64,000 bases of DNA, from positions 294,534-358,533 of the forward strand of contig JAVKFU010000015.1 in assembly GCA_040223695.1 (NCBI GenBank), given 5' to 3'. Origin of the DNA: Deltaproteobacteria bacterium (GTDB lineage Bacteria > Desulfobacterota_D > UBA1144 > Nemesobacterales > UBA2774). Shown here in pieces: positions 54,827 to 63,820 of this stretch (positions are counted from its first letter, which is position 1; the number at the start of each line of letters is the position of its first letter). Made by a program: the position numbers and the translations under genes. Under the pieces are notes generated by a model that was not told where the DNA came from, made no database searches, and was given only the letters and a program-made list of their open reading frames with translations.

Positions 54827-57511
54827 TTATGACAACATCGGATTTGCCTTTCCCGGATTAATGTCGAGGTCTTTAATCGCTTTTTCCACGACGTCTGTAC
54901 TGATTTTCTTTTCCCACGTAAGCGACGCTAGCACCGCGAGTGTAATAAACCTCCAGTCGACTTCAAAAAATTCTCTCAGCGCCTCCCGGCTGCCGCTCCT
55001 GCCGTACCCGTCCGTACCGAGGGATACGAGCGGCCGTGGGAGCCACTGCGATATGGAGTCCGGCAGCGCCATCACATAATCCGACGCCGCGACGAATACG
55101 CCCGGAGCGTCCTTGAAGCATTCGGTTATGTAAGGTGTTCTCTTGAGCTCGGAAGGGTGAAGCATGTTCCACCGCTCTTTCTCGAGGCCGTCCCTGTAAA
55201 GCTCCTTGTAGCTTGTTACGCTCCATACGTCGGCCGCGATCCCGTAGTTTTTCTCAAGCTCTTTCTGTGCCTTGATCGCCTCGTTCAGTATGGTGCCGCT
55301 CCCCATTATCTGGGCGTGAAGATCGGCGTCTTTAAGCCCGGATTCTCTGAGTTTATAGATACCCTTCAGTATGCCCTCTTTCGCCCCTTCGGGCATCTGA
55401 GGCTGCTTGTAGGTTTCGTTCATGACGGTTATGTAGTAAAAGAGGTCTTCCTGCTCGACATACATGCGTCTGATCCCGTCCTGAACTATGACTGCGATCT
55501 CGTACGCGAATGCCGGGTCGTATGCCTTCAGGTTGGGGACCGGATAAGCCAGCAGGTGGCTGTGGCCGTCCTGGTGCTGAAGACCCTCCCCCGCTAGCGT
55601 TGTCCTTCCCGCGGTGCCTCCTATCATGAACCCCTTTGCCCTCGAGTCTCCCGCCGCCCATACGAGGTCACCTATTCTCTGGAACCCGAACATGGAGTAA
55701 AAAATAAAAAACGGAATTGTATTAATGCCGTGGGTCGCATAGGCCGTTCCGGCTGCGATGAATGAGGACATCGATCCCGCTTCGGTTATGCCTTCCTCCA
55801 GAATCTGACCGTCTTTCGCCTCTTTGTAGAAGAGAAGCGTTTCCGCATCCACCGGCTCGTAGAGCTGTCCTACGTGGGAATATATTCCTACCTGTCTGAA
55901 CAGTGTCTCCATGCCGAATGTGCGGGCTTCGTCAGGGACAATAGGAACGATTAGCTTGCCGATGTTTTTATCCTTAAGCATTTTCGAGAGCATTCTGACG
56001 ATCGCCATTGTGGTCGCCACTTCCCTGTCTCCCGAGCCTTTGTAAAACTCTTGGAATATTTTTTCCGAAGGCGGGTCTATCGGCTCACAATCGACTACGC
56101 GTTTCGGAGTAAACCCTCCGAGTTCGTGTCTCCGCTCTTTGATGTATTTTATTTCCGGGCTGTCCTCAGGGGGCCTGTAAAACGGGGCTCTTGCGACATC
56201 TTCGTCCGATATAGGTATGCTGAACCGTGTTCTGAACTCTTTAAGCTCGTCCTCGTTCAGTTTCTTCTGCTGGTGCGTGACGTTTCTGCCTTCCCCCGAT
56301 TCACCCAGGCCGTAGCCCTTGATCGTTTTAGCGAGTATTACTGTGGGCGAGCCTTTGTTTTCTATTGCCGCTTTAAAAGCGGGGTATATCTTTTCAGGAT
56401 CGTGCCCACCTCGCCTCAGTTTCTGAAGCTCCTGGTCGGTGAGGTCTTTTACCATTTCCAGGAGCCGCGGGTCGGTTCCGAAAAAGTGCTCGCGTATATA
56501 CTCACCGGTTTCCACCGTGTATTTTTGATATTCCCCGTCCAGCGCCTCGCCCATCCTTTTGACCAGTACGCCGTCCTTGTCTTTAGCGAGGAGAGGGTCC
56601 CAGTTGCTTCCCCATATGACTTTTATCACGTTCCATCCGGCGCCGCGGAATATTGCTTCCAGCTCCTGTATTATTTTTCCGTTTCCCCTTACCGGGCCGT
56701 CGAGACGCTGCAGGTTGCAGTTGACGACGAATATGAGATTGTCGAGCCTCTCTCTTGCGGCCAGTGTTATCGCCCCGAGGGTTTCGGGCTCATCGGTCTC
56801 CCCGTCTCCCAGGAACGCCCAGACTCTTGAGTCCGTGGGTTCCTTAAGACCTCTGTCCTCGAGATAGCGGTTAAACCTGGCCTGGTATATCGCCATTATA
56901 GGGCTCAAGCCCATCGATACCGTCGGGAACTGCCAGAAGTCGGGCATAAGCCACGGGTGAGGATAGGAGGGAAGACCGCCGTCGGGCTGGAGCTCTCTCC
57001 TGAAGTTCCGCAATTTTTCTATGCTGATGCGGCCTTCGAGAAACGCCCTCGCGTAAATCCCGGGCGCCGCGTGCCCCTGAAAATAAACGATGTCTCCCTC
57101 GTGGCTTCCGTTAGGAGCTCTGAGGAAGTGGTTAAAAGCGACTTCGTAAAGGGCGGCCGCCGAGGCGTAGGTTGAAATATGTCCCCCTATTCCCTGCTCA
57201 ACCCTGTTTGCCCTCACTACCATGGCCATTGCGTTCCAGCGGATGATGCTCCTGATACGCCACTCAATCTCCTGGTTGCCGGGGTATGGAGGCTGCTGCT
57301 CCAGCGGGGTGGTATTGATATAAGGGGTGTTGGCTGTAAAAGGAATTTTCACGCCCTTTTTCTGAGCGTGGATTTCGAGAATTTTAAGAAGCTCGCTCAC
57401 CCTTTCCGGCCCGCCTGTTTCAATCACGTAATCCAGGGATTCGAGCCATTCGCTGTTTTCGATTTCCTCTATTTCGTTCTCTTTTTTCTTTCTATCGGTT
57501 TTTTTCTGCAT
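54827..57511 (-). CDS. aceE: Pyruvate dehydrogenase E1, homodimeric (AceE)
   Basis: I start this at ATG 57511 (894 residues, close to the 887 of E. coli AceE), where AAGGA lies nine bases upstream; an earlier frame to 57595 adds 28 residues. Motifs are the thiamine diphosphate fold GDGETDEPE (residues about 250-260), GHAAPGIYARAFLEGRI and VPDEARTFGMETLFRQVG of the transketolase-like domain. It decarboxylates pyruvate and acetylates E2. It heads the aceE-aceF-lpd operon. Confidence 0.96.
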   Translation of the reverse strand: MQKKTDRKKKENEIEEIENSEWLESLDYVIETGGPERVSELLKILEIHAQKKGVKIPFTANTPYINTTPLEQQPPYPGNQEIEWRIRSIIRWNAMAMVVRANRVEQGIGGHISTYASAAALYEVAFNHFLRAPNGSHEGDIVYFQGHAAPGIYARAFLEGRISIEKLRNFRRELQPDGGLPSYPHPWLMPDFWQFPTVSMGLSPIMAIYQARFNRYLEDRGLKEPTDSRVWAFLGDGETDEPETLGAITLAARERLDNLIFVVNCNLQRLDGPVRGNGKIIQELEAIFRGAGWNVIKVIWGSNWDPLLAKDKDGVLVKRMGEALDGEYQKYTVETGEYIREHFFGTDPRLLEMVKDLTDQELQKLRRGGHDPEKIYPAFKAAIENKGSPTVILAKTIKGYGLGESGEGRNVTHQQKKLNEDELKEFRTRFSIPISDEDVARAPFYRPPEDSPEIKYIKERRHELGGFTPKRVVDCEPIDPPSEKIFQEFYKGSGDREVATTMAIVRMLSKMLKDKNIGKLIVPIVPDEARTFGMETLFRQVGIYSHVGQLYEPVDAETLLFYKEAKDGQILEEGITEAGSMSSFIAAGTAYATHGINTIPFFIFYSMFGFQRIGDLVWAAGDSRAKGFMIGGTAGRTTLAGEGLQHQDGHSHLLAYPVPNLKAYDPAFAYEIAVIVQDGIRRMYVEQEDLFYYITVMNETYKQPQMPEGAKEGILKGIYKLRESGLKDADLHAQIMGSGTILNEAIKAQKELEKNYGIAADVWSVTSYKELYRDGLEKERWNMLHPSELKRTPYITECFKDAPGVFVAASDYVMALPDSISQWLPRPLVSLGTDGYGRSGSREALREFFEVDWRFITLAVLASLTWEKKISTDVVEKAIKDLDINPGKANPMLS

Positions 57512-57732
57512 TGAAAAGATCCTTGCGAATAGTACTTGAGACCGGGAGCAGGCGAACAATTTAGAATAATAAAGCAGACGGCCCGTTTTAGTCAATAATT
57601 CTTAATTGTTTATTAACCTGTGAACTACGCCGGGTCGTATATGTTTATATGATATTAATATACCAGTTTCCGATTCATTTTCGTCAACTGAGGCAAGATA
57701 TTTTAGTTCATAATTTATGGCCGGCTAAAAAA

Positions 57733-57760
57733 TTGACGGTCATGGAATTAAATATATAAT
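57733..57760 (+). promoter_or_regulatory. Strong promoter of the second lpd gene
   Basis: TTGACG (57733-57738) and the perfect TATAAT (57755-57760) are separated by 16 bases. A start point seven bases after the -10 box is about 57767, four bases before the ATG at 57771. No ribosome-binding site can fit between them, so the transcript should be leaderless or nearly so. Confidence 0.65.
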
Positions 57761-57770
57761 AGTGCCTACT

Positions 57771-59204
57771 ATGGAAAAATACGACTTAACAGTTATAGGA
57801 TCGGGACCGGGAGGATATATTGCCGCCATAAGGGCGGCACAGCTGGGAATGAATGTCGCCGTCGTTGAGAGGGACAAGCCGGGAGGGGTATGTCTCAACT
57901 GGGGCTGCATTCCCTCCAAGGCAATACTAAAATGCGCCGAAGTATATGAATATTTTAAGTATTCCAGCGAGTTCGGAATAGAATATAAAGGGCTTTCTTA
58001 TGATTTTTCCAAGGTTATAGATAAGAGCCGTAAGGCCTCAAGCACCCTCACCAAGGGGGTTGAGTTCCTTTTCAAGAAAAACAAAATCACGCTATTTAAC
58101 GGAACCGGCAAATTAATCGCAAAAAATAAGATCGGAGTGAGCGGGGAAAAGGACGAAGTGGAGCTGGAATCGGAAAAGATTCTGATCGCGACAGGCTCCG
58201 TTCCGGTGACGCTTCCGGGACTCGATATTGATGAAAAGCTGATTATGACGAGCGACGAGGCTATTTTTCACAGGGAGGTTCCTGAATCCGTCGTGGTTAT
58301 AGGAGGAGGATACATAGGGGCTGAGTTCGCTTATGTCTATAACTCCTTCGGGAGCAAGGTTACGATTGTGGAAATGATGGATAACCTTATCCCTGGAGCG
58401 GACGAGGACGTATCCAAAGAGCTTGAGAAAATTTTCAAAAAGAGCGGAATGGAGATTCTTACAGGGACGAAGTTTAAAGAGGTCAAGAAGAAAAGAAAAA
58501 ATGTCGATGTTATTTTGGAGAAGCTCGGCGACAAAAGTGAGCACAAGGTAACGGCGTCCATGGTCCTTGTGGCTGTCGGAAGGCGGCCAGTAGCGAACGA
58601 TGCCCCGACTTCACTGAGCTATTACAAGAAATCCGGCGACATCGGGCTTAGCGATCTGCGTATAGAGCTCGATGAGAGGGGGTTCATTAAAACGGACGAC
58701 TCGTACATGACCACGTGCGAGAACGTTTACGCAATCGGCGACGTTATAGGCCCTCCCCTCCTGGCCCACAAGGCGTCTGAAGAAGGAGTGGCTGCGGTGG
58801 AAAAAATGGCGGGACTCAAGAGCAAGGTTCATTATAATAATATCCCCGGTTGTGTTTATTGTCAGCCGGAGGTGTCCATGTTAGGCATGACTGAGAAAGA
58901 AGTCAAGGACAAAGGCTACAGCTACAGCGTGGGGAAGTTTCCCTTCAAGGCTGCGGGAAAGGCGGTCGGCACGGGGGAAACGGACGGATTCGTGAAGATT
59001 ATCTCCGATAAGGCGACCGGGGAGATACTGGGAACGCACATAATCGGGCACGGGGCTACGGAGCTTATAGCTGAAGTGGCTGTCGGAAGGACACTTGAAA
59101 CAACGCCGCTCGAAATAGCGATTACGTCTCACGCGCACCCTACCCTGTCCGAGGCCGTAATGGAAGCCGCTCTGGCTGCGCTAGGCAGAGCAAGGAATAT
59201 GTAG
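57771..59204 (+). CDS. lpdA: Dihydrolipoyl dehydrogenase, second copy
   Basis: The 477-residue enzyme has GSGPGGY at 10-16, the redox pair Cys41-x4-Cys46 in GGVCLNWGCIPSK, GGGYIGAEF and a C-terminal HAHPTLSEAVMEAAL. It differs clearly from the copy in the aceEF operon, so it may serve another complex (2-oxoglutarate dehydrogenase or glycine cleavage) or replace the first under other conditions. ATG 57771 is preferred over the in-frame GTG at 57762 because of the promoter position. It lies 76 bases upstream of lipB. Confidence 0.95.
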   Translation: MEKYDLTVIGSGPGGYIAAIRAAQLGMNVAVVERDKPGGVCLNWGCIPSKAILKCAEVYEYFKYSSEFGIEYKGLSYDFSKVIDKSRKASSTLTKGVEFLFKKNKITLFNGTGKLIAKNKIGVSGEKDEVELESEKILIATGSVPVTLPGLDIDEKLIMTSDEAIFHREVPESVVVIGGGYIGAEFAYVYNSFGSKVTIVEMMDNLIPGADEDVSKELEKIFKKSGMEILTGTKFKEVKKKRKNVDVILEKLGDKSEHKVTASMVLVAVGRRPVANDAPTSLSYYKKSGDIGLSDLRIELDERGFIKTDDSYMTTCENVYAIGDVIGPPLLAHKASEEGVAAVEKMAGLKSKVHYNNIPGCVYCQPEVSMLGMTEKEVKDKGYSYSVGKFPFKAAGKAVGTGETDGFVKIISDKATGEILGTHIIGHGATELIAEVAVGRTLETTPLEIAITSHAHPTLSEAVMEAALAALGRARNM

Positions 59205-59268
59205 AAACATGCCTGCCTGTGACCTGACCTAACGAATTTAATATATCAAAGCGCCGCATCGTTCCTGC

Positions 59269-59274
59269 TATAAT
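59269..59274 (+). promoter_or_regulatory. TATAAT -10 box directly before lipB
   Basis: A perfect TATAAT ends seven bases before the lipB ATG at 59281, so the predicted start point coincides with the A of the ATG. No -35 match is clear. No ribosome-binding site is seen. lipB may also be read through from the upstream lpd copy. Confidence 0.45.
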
Positions 59275-59280
59275 TAACCT

Positions 59281-60009
59281 ATGAGAACTTTCAAGGTATA
59301 TAAACTGGGGCTTGTCCCTTACGCGGAAGCCCTTCGGTTCCAGATGACGCTTCTTGAGAAGAGGAGAAATGGGGAGATTGAAGACACGCTTTTACTCCTT
59401 GAGCACCCGCCCACTTTTACGACCGGCAGGGGCGGGGATATGAAAAACCTGCTCGCCGCCGAGAGTTATCTGAAAAAGGCCGGGATTCATTTCGAGGTAA
59501 TAAGCAGGGGCGGCGATATAACCTTTCACGGTCCGGGACAGCTTGTCGGGTATCCTGTCATGGACCTTAACGATATGGGAAGGGATATACATAAATACCT
59601 GAGAAATCTTGAGGAAGTGATTATCTTAACCCTTAGGAATTACGGGATAGAATCAAGGCGGATTGAAGGAGTGACGGGAGTATGGGTGAAGTGGCACAAG
59701 ATTGCGTCCATAGGCGTGGGGGTTAAGAGGTGGATCACCTACCACGGTTTCGCGCTTAACGTGAATACAGACCTCTCGTATTTCGATATGATCGTGCCGT
59801 GTGGAATTCAGGATGTGAAAATGACTACGATTCAGAGGTGGCTCGCCTCTAAAGTGGAGATAGACATGGCTCAAGTCGAGGAAAATATAGTTCAAGCATT
59901 TTCTCAGGTATTCAACCTAACCCATTCTGAAACAATCAGCATATCGGCCAAAAATCCTAATGACGAAAGCAGTCTGGATATTCTTCTCCGTTCTGAGACA
60001 ATTATTTAA
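59281..60009 (+). CDS. lipB: Lipoyl(octanoyl) transferase LipB
   Basis: The 242-residue protein transfers the octanoyl group from ACP to lipoyl-domain lysines. It has the binding motif RGGDITFHGPGQLVGYP at 76-92, Lys140 in KIASIGVG and catalytic Cys174 in DMIVPCGI. It is the natural partner of the PDH E2 next door; LipA is not in the window. Confidence 0.95.
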   Translation: MRTFKVYKLGLVPYAEALRFQMTLLEKRRNGEIEDTLLLLEHPPTFTTGRGGDMKNLLAAESYLKKAGIHFEVISRGGDITFHGPGQLVGYPVMDLNDMGRDIHKYLRNLEEVIILTLRNYGIESRRIEGVTGVWVKWHKIASIGVGVKRWITYHGFALNVNTDLSYFDMIVPCGIQDVKMTTIQRWLASKVEIDMAQVEENIVQAFSQVFNLTHSETISISAKNPNDESSLDILLRSETII

Positions 60010-60084
60010 TCGTAAAATAACTTTCAACATCTATCGATTATTTATGCTGTGTTTCCCGCCCTTTAACAGCTACAATATTTACTT

Positions 60085-61188
60085 ATGAATAATCACAGAA
60101 TCCGGAGAATAGTATTTTCCCTTTTTATTATGCTCGTTCCTGTACAGGCCTTTCCCGACGTTCTCGATGAGATAAAACTGCCGGAGGGGTTTAAAATAGA
60201 AGAATTCGCGGGCTCGCTCGATAAGCCGAGGTTTATGGCTATGAGCCCTGACGGCGTGCTGTTCGTTTCCTCTATGGGAAACGGAGAAATAAGAGCCCTT
60301 CCCGATACCGACAAAGACGGGACGGCAGACAAGGCTATTACAGTTATGGACGGTCTTAACAGGCCCAACAGCATCGCTTTCCATGACGGGTACCTCTACG
60401 TGGGAGAGACTGACAAGGTTTCCAGGCTTAAGTACGACGGTTACGATAAAGAACCGGGGAAAAAAGAAGTACTGGTTTCCGGGCTTCCGAATAAAGGACA
60501 TTTTACTAAAACGGTCGGCTTCGGCCCTGATGGAACGTTATATGTTTCGATGGGCTCGTCCTGTAACGTGTGCGTGGAAAAGGACGATAGACGCGCGACA
60601 ATACTCAGATACGATCCGAAGGAAAAGGACCTTGAGGTATTCGCCTCCGGCTTGAGGAACTCGGTCGGAATGACCTGGCACCCGGAGACGGGGGAGCTGT
60701 GGGCAACTGACAACGGAAGGGATTGGCTCGGGGATAACCTACCCCCGGAGGAGGTTAACGTCATCAAGAAAGGCGAGAACTACGGCTGGCCCTACTGTTA
60801 TGGGGACAAGATTCCCGACCCTGATTTTAATGAGCCGGAAAAATGCGTAAACACCGTTTCCCCTGCTGTCGAAATGCAGGCGCATTCAGCCCCTCTGGGG
60901 CTTACCTTTTATGACGCGGAGATGTTTCCGGACGAGTACGAGGGGGATTTATTCGTGGCCTTCCACGGTTCCTGGAACCGCTCTAAGCCAACCGGGTACA
61001 AGGTTGTGAGGATAAAGATGAAGAACGGTAAACCCGAGGGGATAGAGGATTTCGCCCGGGGCTGGCTTAAAGGAGAAAAACGCCTCGGAAGACCCGTCGA
61101 TGTCCTGGTCGGTTCCAATGGTGAGCTATTCGTATCCGACGACATGCGCGGGGTGATTTACAGGATTACATACGAATCCAAAAACTAG
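60085..61188 (+). CDS. Exported PQQ-dependent sugar dehydrogenase-like protein (GSDH/sorbosone type)
   Basis: The 367-residue protein has an N-terminal signal peptide (cleavage near residue 23, VQAFP) and a six-bladed beta-propeller of the glucose/sorbosone dehydrogenase family. Motifs seen are DKPRFMAMSPDGVLFVS, HFTKTVGFGPDGTLYVSMGS, GLRNSVGMTWHPETGELW and WNRSKPTGYKVVR. It is probably a periplasmic PQQ-dependent oxidase of an aldose or similar compound; the substrate is unknown and no PQQ synthesis gene is in the window. A TACAAT -10 box ends nine bases before the ATG. Confidence 0.87.
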   Translation: MNNHRIRRIVFSLFIMLVPVQAFPDVLDEIKLPEGFKIEEFAGSLDKPRFMAMSPDGVLFVSSMGNGEIRALPDTDKDGTADKAITVMDGLNRPNSIAFHDGYLYVGETDKVSRLKYDGYDKEPGKKEVLVSGLPNKGHFTKTVGFGPDGTLYVSMGSSCNVCVEKDDRRATILRYDPKEKDLEVFASGLRNSVGMTWHPETGELWATDNGRDWLGDNLPPEEVNVIKKGENYGWPYCYGDKIPDPDFNEPEKCVNTVSPAVEMQAHSAPLGLTFYDAEMFPDEYEGDLFVAFHGSWNRSKPTGYKVVRIKMKNGKPEGIEDFARGWLKGEKRLGRPVDVLVGSNGELFVSDDMRGVIYRITYESKN

Positions 61189-61210
61189 AGGCCTTTCCCG
61201 AAAGGCTCTA
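61186..61210. terminator. Hairpin between convergent genes
   Basis: GCCTTTC (61191-61197) and GAAAGGC (61200-61206) form a perfect 7-bp stem with a minimal loop, extended by TAGAG/TCTA on both sides with one bulge. It starts at the stop codon of the sugar dehydrogenase gene and faces a convergent gene. There is no downstream T-run, so it is a two-way terminator candidate only. Confidence 0.5.
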
Positions 61211-61242
61211 CCGGCGCGCGTTCGGAATTAATTCCTCAGGTG

Positions 61243-62133
61243 CTAGATTATCCTGGCCTCCTGGACGAGGGTTGAAATCCTGATTAGAAATTCCTTCATC
61301 TCCGCCTGGAATACCGGGTCGTTGAAATGCGGGTTCGGAAGCTCGGAACGCTCGTAAATCTTGTGGTATGATTCTTTAACCGCGTTAAGCGAATCATTAT
61401 AATTACTCAATAATTCCTGTTTCCTGTCGAGGCTCTTGCTCTGATTTATAACGAATGTCCTCTTAACGGCGTCTCTCGATTCGGTCTCATACAAAAGGGT
61501 GTCGAGCAGCTTTATGTTTCTCCCGTAATTGTCGAGCTGAACCTGGTAAATGTCGGAGAAGACATTTAAGAGGGCGAATGTGGCCTCCATCCTCGGCTGA
61601 TTTTCCAGTATTACTTCCTGAGGGCTCTTTTGAACGTAAAACGATCCGAAATAATCCTTCCATTGATTGACCGTGATTACTTCCTGTCTGTGAGCTCTGA
61701 GCTCGTGGACCGTATCAGCAATATTTTCATCGATACCCGAGAACTGCGGCACGAACTGAGCCTTATCGAACGCTCCGCTCAGCTCCGTCCTTTTTATAAC
61801 GAGCCTGAGGGCCTCGCTGAAATCCAGAAGGGCGAGTGAAGTCTGGCTGAATGCCTCGGCTTCGGCTTTATAAGGCGCGCATATCTGCTTGTCGCTTCCG
61901 TATTGCGTTAAAGGAGATTTTGAAGGCGTCTCTCCCAAATCGAGGATAATGTTTTTTAATTCGTTGGTAGAAAGACACGTCTCGTAGCTGCCTGTGAATA
62001 CGTTGTCATATGAGCCGGCGAACTCACCGGTCCCCGCGCCGAAATCCTGCACCGCCTGGTAGTTTACACAGCCTGAAGCGAGCCCGACTATAAAAGCCGT
62101 TACCAATAGACTCAGACATTTGTTTAGTCTCAT
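61243..62133 (-). CDS. Putative lipoprotein, helical
   Basis: I start at ATG 62133 (296 residues), since GGAGG stands eight bases upstream; an in-frame ATG at 62148 is less likely. The signal peptide ends in a lipobox GLASGC (Cys22). The mature part is mostly helical, with ALLDFSEALRLVIKR, a VHELRAHRQEVITVNQWKDYF segment and a C-terminal region rich in Lys/Glu. No domain is recognised. The family is unknown; it may be an outer-membrane or periplasmic structural protein. Confidence 0.72.
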   Translation of the reverse strand: MRLNKCLSLLVTAFIVGLASGCVNYQAVQDFGAGTGEFAGSYDNVFTGSYETCLSTNELKNIILDLGETPSKSPLTQYGSDKQICAPYKAEAEAFSQTSLALLDFSEALRLVIKRTELSGAFDKAQFVPQFSGIDENIADTVHELRAHRQEVITVNQWKDYFGSFYVQKSPQEVILENQPRMEATFALLNVFSDIYQVQLDNYGRNIKLLDTLLYETESRDAVKRTFVINQSKSLDRKQELLSNYNDSLNAVKESYHKIYERSELPNPHFNDPVFQAEMKEFLIRISTLVQEARII

Positions 62134-62291
62134 CACGCCAACCTCCATTAATTACGGGATTTGATTAAAGGTGTTATCCCAAGTTTATTGCTATTTCTGA
62201 TTTAAAACAATACTTACTCTGGAAAATGAAGAAAGACAACTGTTCCTTAACAAAACAGAAATATTATGAATTCCACTCAGGTTTTATAAGA

Positions 62292-62828
62292 TTATCTCTT
62301 CCCTTTAGCGGCATGAAATAAATAATAGATAATCAGCCCTATAGATGCGGCAAGCAGGAGAAATTTCAGGAGCGCTGCGGTCGAGGCCGTGAAAATTACT
62401 ATTCCGCTCAGATTCTCCGGGGAAGAGAGCTGGGTCAGTATGAGCGTATTTTCGATTATATCCAGGAATCCGGCGAGAACGGGAAGAGAGAAAATGGCAA
62501 TGGCATGCCCGCGCTCTATCCCTCTTACAAGAGAACCCAGCAGATTGGCGAGAAATCCCGTATAGGCGAATATGAATATATAGTCTATCCATATGAGTAT
62601 GATGTGCGAGCGGACGCCCGTGGCACCGCATGCGCTGACAATGTTATTGAACGCCGTCTTTGTAAATGAAAGCTCAAGGGGTATTATTCCGGGGCAGCCC
62701 GCGGGCCTTACAAGATTATCGGTAGCGATCATGATAAAGCCGCTGAGCGCGAAAAAACTTGCGGAAAAAAGCAGATATTGTTTGACCGCGAGAGCTTCGA
62801 ACAGGAAGCTCATTATTTTACGGAACAT
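62292..62828 (-). CDS. Uncharacterised integral membrane protein
   Basis: The start is set at ATG 62828 (178 residues), where GAGGGGGG lies nine bases upstream; a reading to 62894 adds 22 residues with no such site. About five hydrophobic segments are seen, including LFSASFFALSGFIMIAT, IILIWIDYIFIFAYTGFLA and a C-terminal LLLAASIGLIIYYLF. No domain is recognised. Confidence 0.68.
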   Translation of the reverse strand: MFRKIMSFLFEALAVKQYLLFSASFFALSGFIMIATDNLVRPAGCPGIIPLELSFTKTAFNNIVSACGATGVRSHIILIWIDYIFIFAYTGFLANLLGSLVRGIERGHAIAIFSLPVLAGFLDIIENTLILTQLSSPENLSGIVIFTASTAALLKFLLLAASIGLIIYYLFHAAKGKR

Positions 62829-63088
62829 TTTAATACGCCCCCCTCGGTATGAGCTAATGATTATGCAGTATTGACGGGAACAATCAATACCCAATATATA
62901 GTTTGCGCTCTCCGGTAACCTATTAGTACCGCCGGGCTCTCAATCTTATTCTGACGGGGCTATTTAATTTATATATAGGGGATTAAATTCTTTCTATATT
63001 AGATGTATTATTCTAATTAAATTAGCTTTTATTTTCGTGGCTGTGTTAAATTCTGACAGCTATACATAGTAGAAAACGGAGTAATTGC

Positions 63089-63406
63089 ATGAGTAACTCG
63101 AGGATCGATACATTCAAGGAGATTTTGAAAAAGGACCCGGACAATCCTCTCGGCAGGTACGGACTCGCTCATGAATACTACAAACTCGAAATGTACAATG
63201 AGGCCATAAAAGAGATTGAAGAGTACGTCAAAATAGCGGATGACGAGGGGGCGGTGTACAGGATGCTCGCCGAATGCTACGTGAATACGGGGCAGCCCGA
63301 GAAGGCCAGGGAGTCGTACGTAAAGGGTATTGAGGCCGCCAACAGTCACGGGCACCCCGGCATGGCCGAGGAGTTTGAGGAAGCGCTCGAGTTCCTCGAT
63401 GATTGA
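63089..63406 (+). CDS. Small tetratricopeptide-repeat protein
   Basis: The 105-residue protein contains about two and a half TPR units: PDNPLGRYGLAHEYYKLEMY, YNEAIKEIEEYVKIA and then a third with AECYVNTGQPEKARESY. TPRs bind partner proteins. No signal peptide is visible, so it is cytosolic. GGAG precedes the ATG by seven to eight bases. Confidence 0.85.
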   Translation: MSNSRIDTFKEILKKDPDNPLGRYGLAHEYYKLEMYNEAIKEIEEYVKIADDEGAVYRMLAECYVNTGQPEKARESYVKGIEAANSHGHPGMAEEFEEALEFLDD

Positions 63407-63420
63407 ATTGAAATATTTGA

Positions 63421-63443
63421 GGATCAGGCTTCTCGCGTGATCC
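63421..63443. terminator. Weak hairpin after the TPR gene
   Basis: GGATCA (63421-63426) and TGATCC (63438-63443) form a 6-bp inverted repeat with an 11-base loop, just after the TPR gene stop. There is no T-run. It is a weak candidate for a terminator or for a processing site between the TPR and Rieske genes. Confidence 0.25.
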
Positions 63444-63495
63444 ATAATCGTCCAAATAAAATACTATTAAATTAACGGAGTTGAGGTGAACAGGT

Positions 63496-63804
63496 ATGGG
63501 AAATCCCGTAGAAGTAGCCAAGGTGGGAGAAATCAAGCCGGGGAGTGCGAAGCTTGTCGAGGTGAACGGTAAGGAGATCGCGGTATTTAACTGTGACGGG
63601 GAGTATTACGCGATAGGTAACGAATGTACCCATATTGGAGGACCGTTATGCGATGGGGACATAGAAGGAGAAACCGTGAGTTGCCCCTGGCACGGAGCGG
63701 AGTTCAATATAAAAACCGGGGAGGTCCTTGGTCCTCCAGCCGAGGAAAATATCGCGAGTTATAAGGTGTCTGTTGAAGGAGAAGCCATAAAAATTGAAAT
63801 TTAA
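63496..63804 (+). CDS. Rieske-type [2Fe-2S] ferredoxin
   Basis: The 102-residue protein has the Rieske motifs Cys44-x-His46 (CTHIGGPL) and Cys63-x2-His66 (CPWHGAEF) that bind the 2Fe-2S cluster. It is a stand-alone ferredoxin of the kind used in oxygenase electron transfer or other redox steps. GAGGTG lies eight bases before the ATG. No oxygenase is adjacent within the window. Confidence 0.95.
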   Translation: MGNPVEVAKVGEIKPGSAKLVEVNGKEIAVFNCDGEYYAIGNECTHIGGPLCDGDIEGETVSCPWHGAEFNIKTGEVLGPPAEENIASYKVSVEGEAIKIEI

Positions 63805-63820
63805 AGAAGATTGATTCGGA

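Noticed and set aside
57640-57665. TGATATTAATATACC as a second Fur-type site between aceE and lpdA
   Set aside because: The left half matches the operator at 24737 but the right half does not complete the palindrome, and the region is AT-rich enough for chance matches.
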